DNA of 64,000 nt from Straminergon stramineum. Lineage: Eukaryota; Streptophyta; Bryopsida; Hypnales; Calliergonaceae. Below, in pieces: positions 36,406 to 48,495 of this stretch. The stretch is from assembly GCA_963920665.1 (NCBI GenBank), contig OY987273.1:11224501-11288500 (forward strand), given 5' to 3'. Position 1 is the stretch's first letter; every line of letters begins with the position of its first letter. Made by a program: the position numbers and the translations under genes. The notes beneath the pieces were generated by a model, which made no database searches, was not told where the DNA came from, and worked only from the letters and a program-made list of their open reading frames with translations.

Positions 36406-38534
36406 ATGGAGCCTTCTTGGACAAAGTGTGCACACATGAATGGAGGCATTTCTTGTGGCTACCAAGAGTTTGAACCTTCTAACTATGATCCAATGCTATG
36501 TGATTGTTGTGAATGCCATCATCATTTCCATGTGCTTGTTGGAACATTGCCATATGAGCGTGGCTATTGTAGAACTTGTATTCTTGATTTTTGTCAATGT
36601 TTTTTACCTTCTATAGAAAATGCCAAAAAATGTGGTTGTTGTGGTTGTCACAAAAAATTTCATGAGAAAATTATAGAAAACAAGACTCCAATAGAGAGTA
36701 TTGGAGAAAAAGGTGAAATAGTTGGTGAGAAAAGATCATTTCCCCATAATGGTAGTGAGGATCAGATTTCATATCCATCTCCTAAGAGAATCAAATTGGA
36801 TGAGGGGGGATTGAAATCTACTTCCCTAGGGTCAAAATCTATGGATTCTATGTGCATTGCTTTGTCTAATGATGTTTCTATAGGTAAAAAATGTAGCATT
36901 CCTTCCAAACTACAAAAAAATTGGGAGAAATTACAAGTTTCTTGCCCATTTGATCAATTTAGAGAGTATTATCCAAAATTGAGTGAAAAGGGGAAAAAGA
37001 AAGGTTTGTGGGTGATCTATTGTGTTCCTTGTGATAGGGAATTTTCTCCTCAAACATGTGATAATCTCCAAAATCTCTCTAATCATTTAAAACCCAAGGG
37101 AGGATCAGAAAAAAGTGTGCATGAGCTTGCTTTTCTATCAAAAAGTAAAGCTCAAAAGGTTGCTAGGAACAAGCTCTCAAGGAGGCTTCAATAATTGAGA
37201 AAAGGAGGACTTGGATAGAAAAACACAGTAATGAAGGTATGCTCCATTATTTTGTCCTTTTATGCTGATTTCAAACATTTTTTTCTCTATTATTTTTGTC
37301 TTTTTATGCTGATTTCTATCATTTCATGCTTTGCTATTTTTGTCCATTTGTACTAATCATGTCATTTTGTTTAGAAAGATGATTTATTTATTAATGCAAG
37401 TGATTTCTTCAACAATTGATTTTTGAATTGGTAAATAGTTTTGTATGTGCATTTCTTGATATTTTATACTTACAATCATTAAATCATCTTATGTTTTAGG
37501 GGTTGAGGTGTTGGACAATCTTTCATGGTGATGCAAAGTTTGTGATTATGAAGTAAAGTTTGGAATTGTTGACACCATTGGGCAATATATTAATAGAAGA
37601 CAGCAAAATTGAGCTAAGAGAGTGAGTACTTCAATCAAGTCAAGTCAATCCACTATACAAGCTTGGATGTCAAAAGGCATTGCAGCTGGTAAGGCACAGT
37701 ATCCCACATATTATGTGCCTTCTATTTTTGATGTTCCTAAATCACATGTGGTTGCTCGTATAAAAAAATTATGTGTCATGGATTTTATAAGAATAATCTA
37801 AAAATTGGGGAAATTAAGTATGATATTTCATTATTAAAACATGATTTGCACAATGGTGAGGATTGGTACATTGATTCAAATTATAAAAACTCTTTTTTGA
37901 CTAAAAACAAAGAATTTATCAAAATAAAAGGAACATTTCAATATGTAAATTGTACATTTTTTTCATGTGACAAGTTCTCCTTAATTCCTAATATTCCAAA
38001 TTTTTGAAAATGAGTGATGACGCTGAAATCATCAACATAGATTCAAGGAGAGAGGAGTTGTATCTAAGTGAATCTTCAATATTTTCAAAGAAACAAATTA
38101 ATAGACTCATGTAGAGAATGGAAAAATAGATAGGAATTACAAATTGATGAAGTTTTCTTTTTAAAAACTATTCTTACTAGAGCACTCATGAGTAAAAATT
38201 ACTGGTCCACAAAATTGAGTTCTGTTATTAAAGAAAAAAAGTTACCTGAGATAGCTTAATTATTCCTTCGTGCATCAAATGTAGGTGCTTTTGAAGAGAG
38301 AAAAACTTTATATTATTTTATAATTGATATGGCTAAGAATTATTTAAGTATTCACAGAAATCATGGAAGAGAAAATGGAAAGTGATACCACCCTAGTACT
38401 CTTTGGATGTTTGAAGTCTTAGCTAGTATGGGGGGTTCTTCAGTCCACTCTTTCATGACTAAAAATCTATGTGGACTAGTTTTAAATACTACAACTGTTG
38501 ATTTCAAAAAAGATGGTTTTATTTATGGCATAGG
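36406..38534 (+). pseudogene. DDE transposase (P/THAP9-like appearance), 5' part, broken
   Basis: ATG at 36406 opens 262 residues with two copies of an unusual Cys/His motif, CDCCECHHHFH and CGCCGCHKKFH, framed by further Cys pairs. A BED-like finger follows (YCVPCDREF, later NHLKPK...VHELAF). The frame stops at 37194. Recognisable coding continues in patches: QSTIQAWMSKGIAAGKAQY near 37650, then from 38110 a nearly open frame (IDEVFFLKTILTRALMSKNY, HPSTLWMFEVLASMGGSSVH) with TAG, TAA and TGA interruptions. It runs straight into the insertion at 38535. Across the target duplication the same frame resumes at 42049. Family assignment rests on the 3' part. Confidence 0.6.
38530..38534. repeat. 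Target-site duplication ATAGG, left copy
   Basis: ATAGG precedes the element start TGTCGTGAGCC, and the identical pentamer follows its end at 42049-42053. Removing the element and one pentamer restores an uninterrupted reading frame (…YGIGIQEK…) in the host transposase, so the boundaries are secure. Confidence 0.9.
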
Positions 38535-41500
38535 TGTCGTGAGCCGTAATCCCGGGTTAATAGTAAACAGTTTATAATTATATAGAATTTTTCCAAAATT
38601 CTAAAAGGAAAATAGGATTAGAATCCTCTTAGCCTAAACATCTCCCTAAGGCCAAGAAGATGCTCTAGGTATTCCGTAACAGGATCCAGAACAGAACTGG
38701 ATTCTGGAAACCCGGATAGCGAGAGCCTATGGCCTAGAGTTCCGGTCTAGGAAAATAGAGATCCATTACGCGTAAACGGTCCACTTCAGGAATGGTCGGT
38801 AAGATAACGGGTACTTAACCCCGACACTCTCATTTGTTCTTCCTCTTTCTTCCACAACTGTTTTGTGCACGTATAGTTGAGAGAAAGAGTGGTGAGTTAG
38901 TGATCGCTTCAGGAGCTACTGATTGTCCAGATCTCGGTCTAGTCTTTAGTTTGCAATGGCAGAGGGGGATATCCGGAAACCATTGGTGACGGGGTGGATG
39001 GTTTGTTCAACCATTCTGGAAAGGTTGAGGGAGCGGTCACAACAAGAGGATGATCTGAGTGAGATAGGGTGTGTTGGCCTGTTCTTGAGGCCATGGACCA
39101 TAAATAATGATAGGATGATTTAGGAGCTTATTGTAGGTGCCTCGAACCAGTACAAGTTGACAGTGAGGGGGCGACCCGGAACATGGACTGACGAGGTCTC
39201 GGTCAAGGTTTACGGATTCCCCTAAAAGGGATCCAAATTAGCCTCCCGGACGGATAAGTTTGCAGTAGGAAAGTTTAGGAATGCAACCCATTTTGAGGAA
39301 GGGTATGCCATTAGCAACTATCTAGATGCAAGGCAGAAGCAGATCCTAGAATTTTTGATCCCTATCTTGTATCCAGAAAAGCCTACCCAAGTTACAGTTA
39401 CGGTAGCCAACACCATCTTTGGTGCTATGGAGGGTAGACCGGTCAACTGGGGCAAAGTGATTGGAGCAGTAGTCTCCAAGCTTGCCGCTAATGTCGGGAA
39501 GGCTAAGACCAGCCCCATTGGTCCTTGCCTATTCCACCTCTACCATCATGCATAACTTCTGAGTGATGTAGAAATGGTAGAGTATAATACCAGATCTACC
39601 ATCCTGCAATACGGCCTCATAGAGGAAGTAGAGGCAGAGCAGCAGCTAATTGAGGAGGAAGAGGATTCAGAAGAGGAGGAGCAACTCTTGGATTGGAGGC
39701 GGAGGAAATCCATTGATCCAACTTCACGAGGGAAGCTTCCAACTCAAGAGAAGATTCCAGCGGAAGCAGAAGGAGGCATATCCGGATTCTTCAAAACCAG
39801 GTTCAACTGGGTACTACAAGCTCAAGAGTACCACGAGAACCTAGTAGATCTACTCAAGAGGATCAACAAGGAGTTGAGGACGGAGCCGGAAGACATACTC
39901 AACGCTTTGAAGAAACTTCCGAATCCGAAAGCATTGGAGAGGAAGGAGAAGCAGATTGAAGGCCTAGAGAAGGAGAAGACGGACCTTCAAGCCAGGCTAA
40001 GCTGGGCTCAAGGGGAGTTGGCTGCAACAAAGCAAAGGGAGAAGGAAGCCCTACAATTGGTCAAGAACCTATTTGGGTTGGTGGACAAGTCGGCAGACCT
40101 GATCATGAAGGCCGCTCTCATGCAAAACTGACTTGTAGAAGAAGGACATCTTACTGGATCCAAGGCGATCCGGATCCTAGTAGACTTCTCATCAAGAATG
40201 GAGTCTACTTTGAAGGAGATGCGCCAATTGCTAGGACAGATTGATCTAGATCGTGTTATGGATTTCTCCAACTTTCCGGAAATCCACTTTGACATGGAGA
40301 CTCTGGTGAAATTGACATCATCAATGCCACTACCGGCTAGACCGGAAGTCCCTAGGGAGACTCTTCGGCATTCTACAAAGCCCTTTTCGACATAGCTCAA
40401 GAAGACAATCCGGGGAAGTGTGAAGACAACACGAGAACCAACCAAGCAGCCGAAAGCAACACAAGAGTTAGCGCCTCCAGAGGTTACGATCTCACCACCT
40501 GTCCCGACATTCCATCTTCCAGAGAAGGAGCCACTTCAGACACCTCGGTTACAAACCCGAGGTGAACTAGCAGATCAAATCAAAGGATTGTTGAATCCGG
40601 CCCGGACCCATCCGGAAGGTTTCGAGCACATGTTGCAACAACAACCGAGGAAGGAGAGGGACACCATTATTTTGGATGAGACATCTCCAGGAAAAGAAGA
40701 CAAGAGGGAGATCACTCAGATTAAAAAATTTGAGGAAGAAGAGTACTGGACCGGATCTGAAGATGAAGAGGAGGAGGACATCGAAGGGGAACACTCTCCT
40801 CCAGAAATCCGGAAGATCCAGACCCGGGCAGCATTGAGGATGACTACGGTAAAGGCAACTCCGAGAGCAACTCCAAGGTCATCCACCCGGGCACCAACAA
40901 GTCAAGGTAGAAGCAATCAGAAGAAGGCGCGAAAGGCGAAGTAGTTAGAATGTAGTTAGTTAGAATTAGAATTTTGAATTGGATCCGGATTTCCAGGTGT
41001 GGGACCTGGTTTCAAATTTATAGGATCTGACTTTTCCGAGTTTTTTGAGAAGTCTGTGATTGGTCACCTGGATTTCCAGGTGGCTTTTTGGCCTTTTGGG
41101 CTTTAGTTGTTTTGAGTTTTTAAATGAGGGGCAGGTTTGTTGCCTTCTCATTCCATCCTAGCATTATAATTTGTATTTGGTCATCTTTTCTTTAATCTGA
41201 GCCACCAAGTGGACAATCATGATTTGATCTATCATATATCCATCTTTCTGGTGTTGTCTTCTGAGTGTGTGTAAGTAAGACAGGAAGACGAAAGGAGGAA
41301 TCCAGATCTGAGGGGACTTGGATTTGATTTGTGAGGAACATTTGTGACATAGTCTAGGCTAGAAATTTTGGTCTTGAGCAAGTGCCTTTAAAACAGTGGA
41401 ACGGGAATCCAATTAGGAGTGACATGGGTGCGGGTCCGGAATACCAGGGAGGGTTCTGTGCAGAGATAAGCAACCGCCAATGGAAGAAATCCCCATACTA

Positions 41501-42048
41501 CTTACCGGAAGGTCAACCAAACCCTAGGATCAGTCTAGCAAACAACTTACAATCCCTATATCAGTTCCGGTTTCTGTTGGTTTGTCGTTGTAGTGGAAAA
41601 GTCTAGAGGCGGCTTTGTGTGACCTACTTTCCGGATTGGCCATCCGAAAAGTTGTGAGAGTGTTTCCGGTCCAATCTAGTGCAATAGTTGGTCTAAATGT
41701 GTGTTGTGAAGTTTAGAGAGAGAAGAGTGTGTGAGGAATATGAGTGGTGAGTCCCTACCCCTTTGTACAATCAAAGGCGGACCCTTTGAGGGTAAAACAG
41801 AGGTACCAAAAACCAGTGTTTGTGTGTGAAGAGACGGATCTGGATTCCGGGTAAGAGTAGATCCGGATTGGATTCCAGAAAGGTAGTAATCCGGAAAGAG
41901 AGAAAAGAGGTGAAGAGAGAGCTTAAGTTGGTAAAATGGATAATCTCGACTTGCAACAACAGTCTAGAATCCCCTGGGACGATATTTCGAGTTAGTTTAC
42001 ATGTTTTGGTGTTGTAAATGGTATTTACTGCCCGCTACGCATACGACA
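38535..42048 (+). mobile_element. TG...CA element, copy 3 (3514 bp, perfect 5-bp duplication)
   Basis: It begins TGTCGTGAGCC and ends GCATACGACA, a 6-base TGTCGT terminal inverted repeat, flanked by perfect ATAGG pentamers. One long ORF occupies 38956-40944. About 420 bp of leader and 1.1 kb of trailer surround it. The trailer contains a GCCACCAAGTGGACA box and a CCTGGGACGATATTTCGAG box shared with copies 1 and 2. No long direct repeats, tRNA-type primer site or reverse transcriptase are visible. Ends and duplication size fit an LTR retrotransposon, so a solo LTR with an internal ORF is one reading; a gag-only derivative is another. Confidence 0.75.
38956..40944 (+). pseudogene. Gag-like coiled-coil ORF of TG...CA element copy 3, broken
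   Basis: One frame of 663 codons starts at ATG 38956 (MAEGDIRKPLV). In-frame stops occur at about 39121, 39222, 39553, 40129 and 40393, with no frame change. Order: an N-terminal domain with VCSTILERLREQSQ; a globular block (YLDARQKQILEFLIP, GRPVNWGKVIGAVVSKLAA); an acidic run (EEEEDSEEEEQLLDW); a long coiled coil (KEKQIEGLEKEKTDLQARL, EKEALQLVKNLFG); and a Pro/Thr-rich then very basic tail (SNQKKARKAK). Copy 2 (14288-16575) encodes the same product, so the ORF was under selection before decay. No CCHC knuckle, protease or integrase was seen. Confidence 0.65.
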
Positions 42049-44440
42049 ATAGGCATTCAAGAGAAAACTTTTAAGTATATAGCTTCTATACTTGAAACTT
42101 GTAAAAAAGAATTAAATGTGGTTGGTCCAATACCTATAGAATGTAGTGAAGATGAAACTAAGACAATTCAATTGGCAACATGGAATCATAGATTAGATCA
42201 TATAGATGGATTTTGTGGTCTAAAATGTACTTCTACAAATTTAAAACATGTTTGTGAATTTGATCCTAAACCATCAATTGCCACATTTGATTCAATAAAA
42301 ATAGCTTTTGAAAATTATGAAATTGGGACTATATGTCGTGTATTGATTTGCAATCCACTTTTAAAAGGCATGCCTAGACTTACTTATAGTATCTTAACAA
42401 CATGTAATAAATTTGATTCTCAAGTTGTAGAAATACAATGGAATAAGATTAGAAATCTTCACAAAAAATACATTGAACCTGTGATTAGTCCATTGATTGG
42501 ACATGGGTCTAATGGAGATAGTAGACAAAGAAAATTGATGTTTGAGAGTGTATCAAGGAGAACCTATGGAATTGAGTCTCCTTCTTTTCTTATGAAATCT
42601 GAAATGATTGATAATCAACCCATGATCATGACTCAAGATCCACCTCATGTGGGAAAAAAATTGAGAAATCCTCTATTATCAAGTTTACAGAATCTCTTTT
42701 GGGGTAAGTACTTGGCTCACAAAAATCATCTATTGTCTATTGTTAGTATTTGAAGGTTTTTCCAAAGAACATGGCCTATTAGAAGATGACATCAATGTAA
42801 AAGATAAACAATATTTCCCTGCTCTGCAACGCTTGGCCTTCCCTAAAGTAAGGGCATGTTTGGAACACCTTGATAAAGGGATAGTGTATTCATGTAAGTA
42901 TTTGCAAGAGGATGTTAAAGGTACTATTCTTCACTTAGAGGTAATTTGGTCATTTCTTGAAATTTTCTATGGTAAACAATCTTTGCTTGATAAGGTCAAA
43001 TTGGCATCATTTGTTGTTCATATATTGTATTTAGATAGTGCATACATTCGTTACATTGGATTTGGACATTACCTAAAAAATAATTGGATGAGTAAGGAAT
43101 GTATGATAGATTGTATTATAGCATGTCATGCAAGTGTGTGTTACATCATGATGATGAGGGATTCTTTCCCACATCTCCCAATTGAATTAAGTAGGGTTGG
43201 ATCTAATTGTTGTGAAGATTATTTTTCACTTCTAGGTCAGCAAGTTCGTAATAAACACAATTTTTCTATTGGTGAAGTTGTTGAACGTACTTCACACATT
43301 GCTAGGGTGGAGAAGATTAAACATAAAAAGAATGGTCCTTTATTTGGTAATCCAAGACGTTGAAAAAATTTGTGGTTAGAAGGAAATTCATGTGCTACTA
43401 ATTCAAATGTTGATTTTTTGGATTATAGTTGTGTAACAAATACTAATCTTCAGGAAGCATGGAAAGTTGGTTTCTCAATGGCAAAGGACAAGGCAAAATA
43501 TGTTGAAATGGAAGAGGTATTACAATCTAGTGGTAAGTGGGATGACCCATGGGTTTCTTCTTTTAATGCTTTTGTTCAAGATATTGCAACATTGGTTGAT
43601 GAGGAAATAGAAGATGAGGAAAGTCATGAATCACTAGAAAATGTTGTGCTTGATAATGTGTCTTTGATAAATGAAGTTGCAAATAATGTTAGGTTTACAG
43701 TGCTTGATGTAGAACAAGAGATTACAAGTGATGCATGTGATGCTAATATGAACAAAGTTAATTCATTTGTAGATGTTCCAAATAAAGGATTAGTATACAA
43801 AATGAGAGTTATTTCAGAGATGAATTTTCATGGACCTAATAAACTTCCCCTTGATAGATTGAGGCGTATCCAACATGTCAATGTTAAGAATAACTTTTCT
43901 TTAGGATCTAAAAGTGACAATGCTAATCTTGGATTGTTTGATGATATTGCAATTAAAATGGTAGATGGTAACAACAATACTACATAGTATTTGGCTAGAG
44001 TTCAAAAATTAGTCGAAGTAATTGAAAAGAAAAAAATAGATTATGTCCGTGCTATTCCTTTTGATGAACCCGATATTAGTGTCTTGCCTAGATACTACAA
44101 ACATGTAGTTGGTTATGATTATGAATATGGTGGTTTTCGTGGTGAAGAGGCTGATTTAGTGAGATTAGATCATGTTATATGTTTGGTATCTCTAACATTT
44201 GATGAAGGTACTGGATTCCATATCTTGTCAAAAGAAGATAAGAGAACACTTGATAGCTTTATTAAGGAATGCACCAATAGTTTGAAGAAGAAAAATTCAA
44301 GTGTTGGTTCATCAAAGAAGAATAAAGATGTTGCTAACATGATGGTGAAAACAACAAAGAAGAATGGAGTTGATAGGATGGCAATGAAGACTAGATTAGG
44401 GAGGCTTGCAACAAAATTTCAATTTGTACAATCAAAATAA
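42049..44440 (+). pseudogene. DDE transposase (P/THAP9-like appearance), 3' part
   Basis: From the target duplication the frame reads to ECSEDETKTIQLATWNHRL followed by GFCGL, comparable with the first acidic block (LDEMSI...W...G) of P-element/THAP9 transposases. DPPHVGKKLRNPLL matches their DxPHLxKxxRN block, and SRVGSNCCEDYFSLLGQ is placed like their (Q)DxLENFFxxIR block with the third acidic residue. A one-base frame change lies near 42740; TGA (43361-43363) and TAG (about 43985) interrupt the last 550 codons. The C-terminal part is acidic, then basic (KKNSSVGSSKKNK). The superfamily call is from block order and spacing only; it may be a separate lineage. Confidence 0.55.
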
Positions 44441-44529
44441 TTTCAATCACATAGATAGTGGTTTAGAAATTTGCCTAAAAATTTTGGTAGCAAAATCATA
44501 TTAATTATATGATGTATGTGGTTTGGAAT

Positions 44530-44595
44530 GGTAGTCTTAACTACCAACTAATCATAAGATCTAAATGGTAGTTTTAACTACCAACTAAATGTATA
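44530..44595. repeat. Paired GGTAGTYTTAACTACC palindromes
   Basis: ATGGTAGTCTTAACTACCAA and ATGGTAGTTTTAACTACCAA occur about 45 bp apart, each an imperfect palindrome. They lie about 90 bp past the end of the DDE transposase frame, where subterminal binding sites of that element would be expected. Confidence 0.5.
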
Positions 44596-45620
44596 CCTTT
44601 TTTTTTAATATGATATCTTATTTTAAAATATGAGTTATTATATTATGGCAGCCTAGCTTTTTCTTCAAAAAATTTATTAATGTTTTTTTTTTTCACTTAT
44701 GAAAATTACATAATTAGTTTGAAAATGGATTTATGATCCATGTACCCCTACATATTATAGTGGAGTTGCTTATTTGGGCTTGAGACAAAGTAGTATTAAC
44801 AAAAGTAGAAAATAAAAGATTTTGCAAGTTGTAAAGGATCATTGGGAGTACTATAACATAAAACTGACTAAATAGATGCTAATTCCAATGTGGAGAAAGT
44901 TGCAAATTGATTATCAAAATGTATTGGTTGTTATGGTCTTGACTAAAATTTAATTTTTTCAAGGATTTTTTCCAATGTACATTTAGCTACTATAAATTAT
45001 AAGTAGCAATGGAGTAAATTTTAGCTAGTTTTGTGGACGTTGACTAGTACTTTTAGGCCTTGATATCAACATTGCATGACAATAGCCTCATGTTTGTAGC
45101 TCTAATGGTCCACAACATTCATGGAGTCCAAAATTTCTCCCTCAACCCTTGTAACCTTAACAATCTATTGTGAAGGTGAATGCAACCAAGCGTTGGGCCT
45201 ATAATATCAAGAAGAGGCTTGGTGTAAGATATGGAATCATTTTTTCATGTGTTATCTATGACAATGGCAAGAAGAGGATCCTCCTCAATTGTTGCCCTAA
45301 TACGTGGTTGTGGTTGACAACTTGCTTTGGTGTTTTCTTTTTCAACTTCATCTATACTTCAAGCTTGCATTGTCACCATGGATCCTGTCTTGTGTATCCT
45401 AGGGAGGATGTAGCTACCATCATCACTTGACCATGCACTTCAAGTGTCTTCCCATATTTTGTGAGTGCATTTTTATTCTCCAAACTACATTTCGGTCTTG
45501 CCACAACGCGCTGTATTCCTTGCTCTTAGAATGCAGCGTCCATTAGGGTCAATAGTTGTGGCTTCCCTTCTTTTAAGATATCCTTCAGTCTTCAAATGTA
45601 TTGTTGTATGGAGGTGGGGG
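44596..45620. other. Non-coding stretch
   Basis: AT-rich to mixed sequence. A short frame at 45170-45430 has no recognisable motif and is not called. The right end of the DDE element should lie in this interval but no inverted repeat was identified. Confidence 0.4.
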
Positions 45621-45920
45621 CACTAGCATTAGCTAATGCTAAAAACTGTGTTGAATTTGTCAAAAACTACGATTTACTTAATAAAAACTATGTTGTACTC
45701 AACAAAAAAGTGTGGGTTGGATTTTGTTGAATTTTCCTTTCATAACACAAAATTCTACGTTTCAACATTTCTACACAGAATTTGACAAGTAAAATAGAGA
45801 ATTTTGTGTTAGAATGCAAAATTTTGGGTTACGAAGGGAGATCTCAACAAAATCCAACCCACACTTTTTTATTGAGTAAAATGTAGTTTTTGACAAATTC
45901 AACACAATTTTCTTCTAGTG
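45621..45920. mobile_element. CACTA-like inverted-repeat MITE, 300 bp
   Basis: The left end CACTAGC and right end CTTCTAGTG bracket long inverted arms. AACTGTGTTGAATTTGTCAA and AGTGTGGGTTGGATTTTGTT on the left recur inverted on the right as TTGACAAATTCAACACAATT and AACAAAATCCAACCCACACT. The left arm has an extra internal CTACGATTTACTT-type segment. The right terminus, read inwards, is CACTAGAAGAAAA, identical to the CACTA end at 1525. Flanking triplets differ (GGG / TAG), so a 3-bp duplication is not preserved. Confidence 0.7.
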
Positions 45921-47305
45921 TAGGGTTCCTACATTTGATTGCAAAGACAAGCATTATGTAGTCATATTGTGACAAAAAAGTAGAGAAAGGTGCCAACATT
46001 ATGTGTCTTGCAAGGTTCTATCTTCCTATGTGTATAAAGTGGTCATAGACTTCGCGTCGCTATCAAAGATTGCCACATGAAGTCTATGACCTCTTATACG
46101 CAGCATTCATGAATTGAAATAGAGTCACCTTATATACGGCATGTGTTTTCGATAACAAGATCATTGCTAGAGTTGCCACCCTCCATGGAAGATTGATTGC
46201 CTTTGTATACTTATTTGTTGACCTCATTAGAGAGTTGGTCCACTTTAGGTAAGATTTCACTTGATGGAACATATGAAGGCCTCGCATCCAACTTTGATGA
46301 TTGTAATAGTTGTTTATCACCTAAGGAAATTTGTAGGAAACACTCATAAATTTTTTCCTCTTTCCCATTTTCATATTGTATTGTCATGAATTTATGATGC
46401 TCTTGTTGGAGATTGGATCCATGTTCTTTCTAATGTACATTGTTGTCCATTCATTTTTGTTCTCAAGGTCATCGTTGTCTCCTAGAATGGCATATGGAAC
46501 CATCATGACCATGTTTATATGGGGCTTTTGCACAATTCTCATCACAGGCCTATGTCTAGGAAAATGTTGAGTAAGGCAAGATGCCTTAGAAGGTATATCA
46601 CTCAGTAGAGGTGGGATAGGCATTGCAGTTGCTCACGGCTCTCCCGCTAATACTCCAAATTGTTCTCCCTTGCTATGTTTTGCCTCGGTTGTGGCTTGGT
46701 TTTAGTCAGAGGCATATTAGTGACGTTCTAATTGGCAATTTGAGCAATAGTCAAGAATGAAGTTCCATAGGGAGGTTTGAATAGCCCCTTCTGTAGCAGC
46801 TCTCTCCACTTCTAAGTTCCAAAAGCTAGAACATGGATTGTCTCTACATGGGGAATATCGTGGCTTAGGATTGTAGCCTTGTATAATGAAGTAACTTCTT
46901 CTATGATCTTTGTTGGCTTTTGAAATTAGTATGGCATTTGTATCCCTACTACAGTCTCCTCTTATCACTTAGTGCATGCTTTATCAAAGATACTTGTACC
47001 TATCTTATTGCCTAGTAGGTTGTAATATTTATCCAAACATCCACTATCTTGGCATAAGACATACACCACTCATGTATGTAGTTATGACCTAAGGCATTCC
47101 AAAAGGAATCAGGAATATGGCTTCTTGTGTATGAGGTTAATATTGAAAACAATTCTCACTTAGATTGCTTAGTGGCGTTGAGCTATGATGTAGAGGAAAG
47201 TTCTCTCGTTCCATTTTAGGCATCAAGAAGATCTCCTCGCATAGCATGCAATGAATGTTAGTAGAAAAGTCTTGTGGCTACCCTTTAGGTCACTTTTATC
47301 TCAAG
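45921..47305. other. Mixed non-coding stretch
   Basis: Several frames of 60-85 residues occur on both strands, none with known motifs and none chaining into a longer frame. Composition is less AT-rich than the flanks, so this may be an old, unrecognised repeat or pseudogene. Confidence 0.4.
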
Positions 47306-48459
47306 TAGGATGTTAAATTGTGCCCACAAAAGTAGGCCTAGCAGAAGTGGCTTGATAAAATCCCCTACCTAGACCATTAGATCTGGACAAGTACGTAGGT
47401 TGCAAGACCATGACCTCAAAGGACCGTAACTCTACAAGACCCCAATCTTACAAGAACATGACCTCGACAAAAGTGGGGAGGATGACCACCACCCACATCC
47501 TTGCTAGGGTGGCAAATTAGGGTTCTAGGGTCTTCTTTTAAACTATGAACTAATTCACATATTCCACATTGTTTGTTTTCCCTCCTACCACCCCATATGT
47601 ATATAATGATTCTTTTTTCAATTCAAAACACAAATCATGAATGGCATTTAAAGAGAAGTGAGGTAAATGTGATGTCATGCCATGTCATTGTGGGCCCATT
47701 TGAAATGGATGATTTAATGTCTTGCAAAGAAAGATAACATCCTAAGAATTTTTTCTAGTTTTACTAAAACATCATTGTTTGACACAATTTAAACAACATT
47801 TTTTGAAGTTCAAAAAGGACATATAAAATTTAGTCCATGTTTGTTTCCTACCCTTGAACTTTATGACAATTTCAATGTTCTAAGGGTCTTGCACAAAATG
47901 GACACTTCAACCATTTTAGGGTCATCAAAAATTTCATTTGGAAGGGGACTGAATTTTATATGTCCTATTTGAACTTCAAAAAATGTTGTTTGAAATGTGA
48001 CAAAAATGATGTTTTAGTAAAACTTGAAAAAATTCTTAGGATGTTATCTTTCTTTATAGGATGTTAAATCATCCATTGCAAATTAGTCCACGTTGATGTG
48101 GCATGATGTCACATTTATCTCACTTTTCTTCAAAATCCGTTTATGCTTTGTGTTTTGAATTGAAAAGACAATTCTTTATATGGGGTGGTAGGAGGGAAAA
48201 TAAACAATGTGGGATATGTGAATTTGTTCATAGTTCAAAAGAAGACCCTGGAACCCTAACCCACTGCCTTAAACCCTAAAACCACCGCCCTAGGATGGAC
48301 ATGGGTGGTTGAAGTCCTCTTTACTTTCATTAGGGTCGCAATCCTGTAGGGTCGTGGTCTTGTGACCTGCACACTCGATTGGGTTTGATGGTCCAAGTCG
48401 GGGATTGTGTCAAGCCACATTAGTTGGGCCCCCTATCTTGGGCAAGATTTAACGTCCTA
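47306..48459. mobile_element. 1.15-kb foldback (long inverted-repeat) element
   Basis: Left arm 47306-47845 and right arm 47930-48459 are inverted copies. Paired boxes include TAGGATGTTAAATTGTGCCC / GGGCAAGATTTAACGTCCTA, CCCTCCTACCACCCCATAT / ATATGGGGTGGTAGGAGGG and ATGTTATCTTTCTT / AAGAAAGATAACAT. The central box GGACATATAAAATT lies against AATTTTATATGTCC. Only about 85 bp of spacer separates the arms. There is no coding sequence. It resembles a Foldback/MULE-type or Tc-like MITE; no clear target duplication was found. A transcript would form a hairpin of over 500 bp. Confidence 0.8.
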
Positions 48460-48495
48460 CCTTCATTGTAGAACTGCAATCTAACATTTTTGCAA

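Noticed and set aside
38535..42048. CACTA or hAT membership of the TG...CA element
   Set aside because: The duplication is 5 bp, not 3 or 8, and the ends lack CACTA or CAGGG.
42704..42746. A 43-bp intron with GTAAGTA donor in the DDE transposase
   Set aside because: The phases do fit, but 43 bp is below the usual plant minimum, and the translated sequence on both sides reads as continuous protein with a one-base shift.
46084..46968. Minus-strand frames as a retroelement fragment
   Set aside because: No reverse transcriptase, integrase or gag motif could be recognised in any frame.
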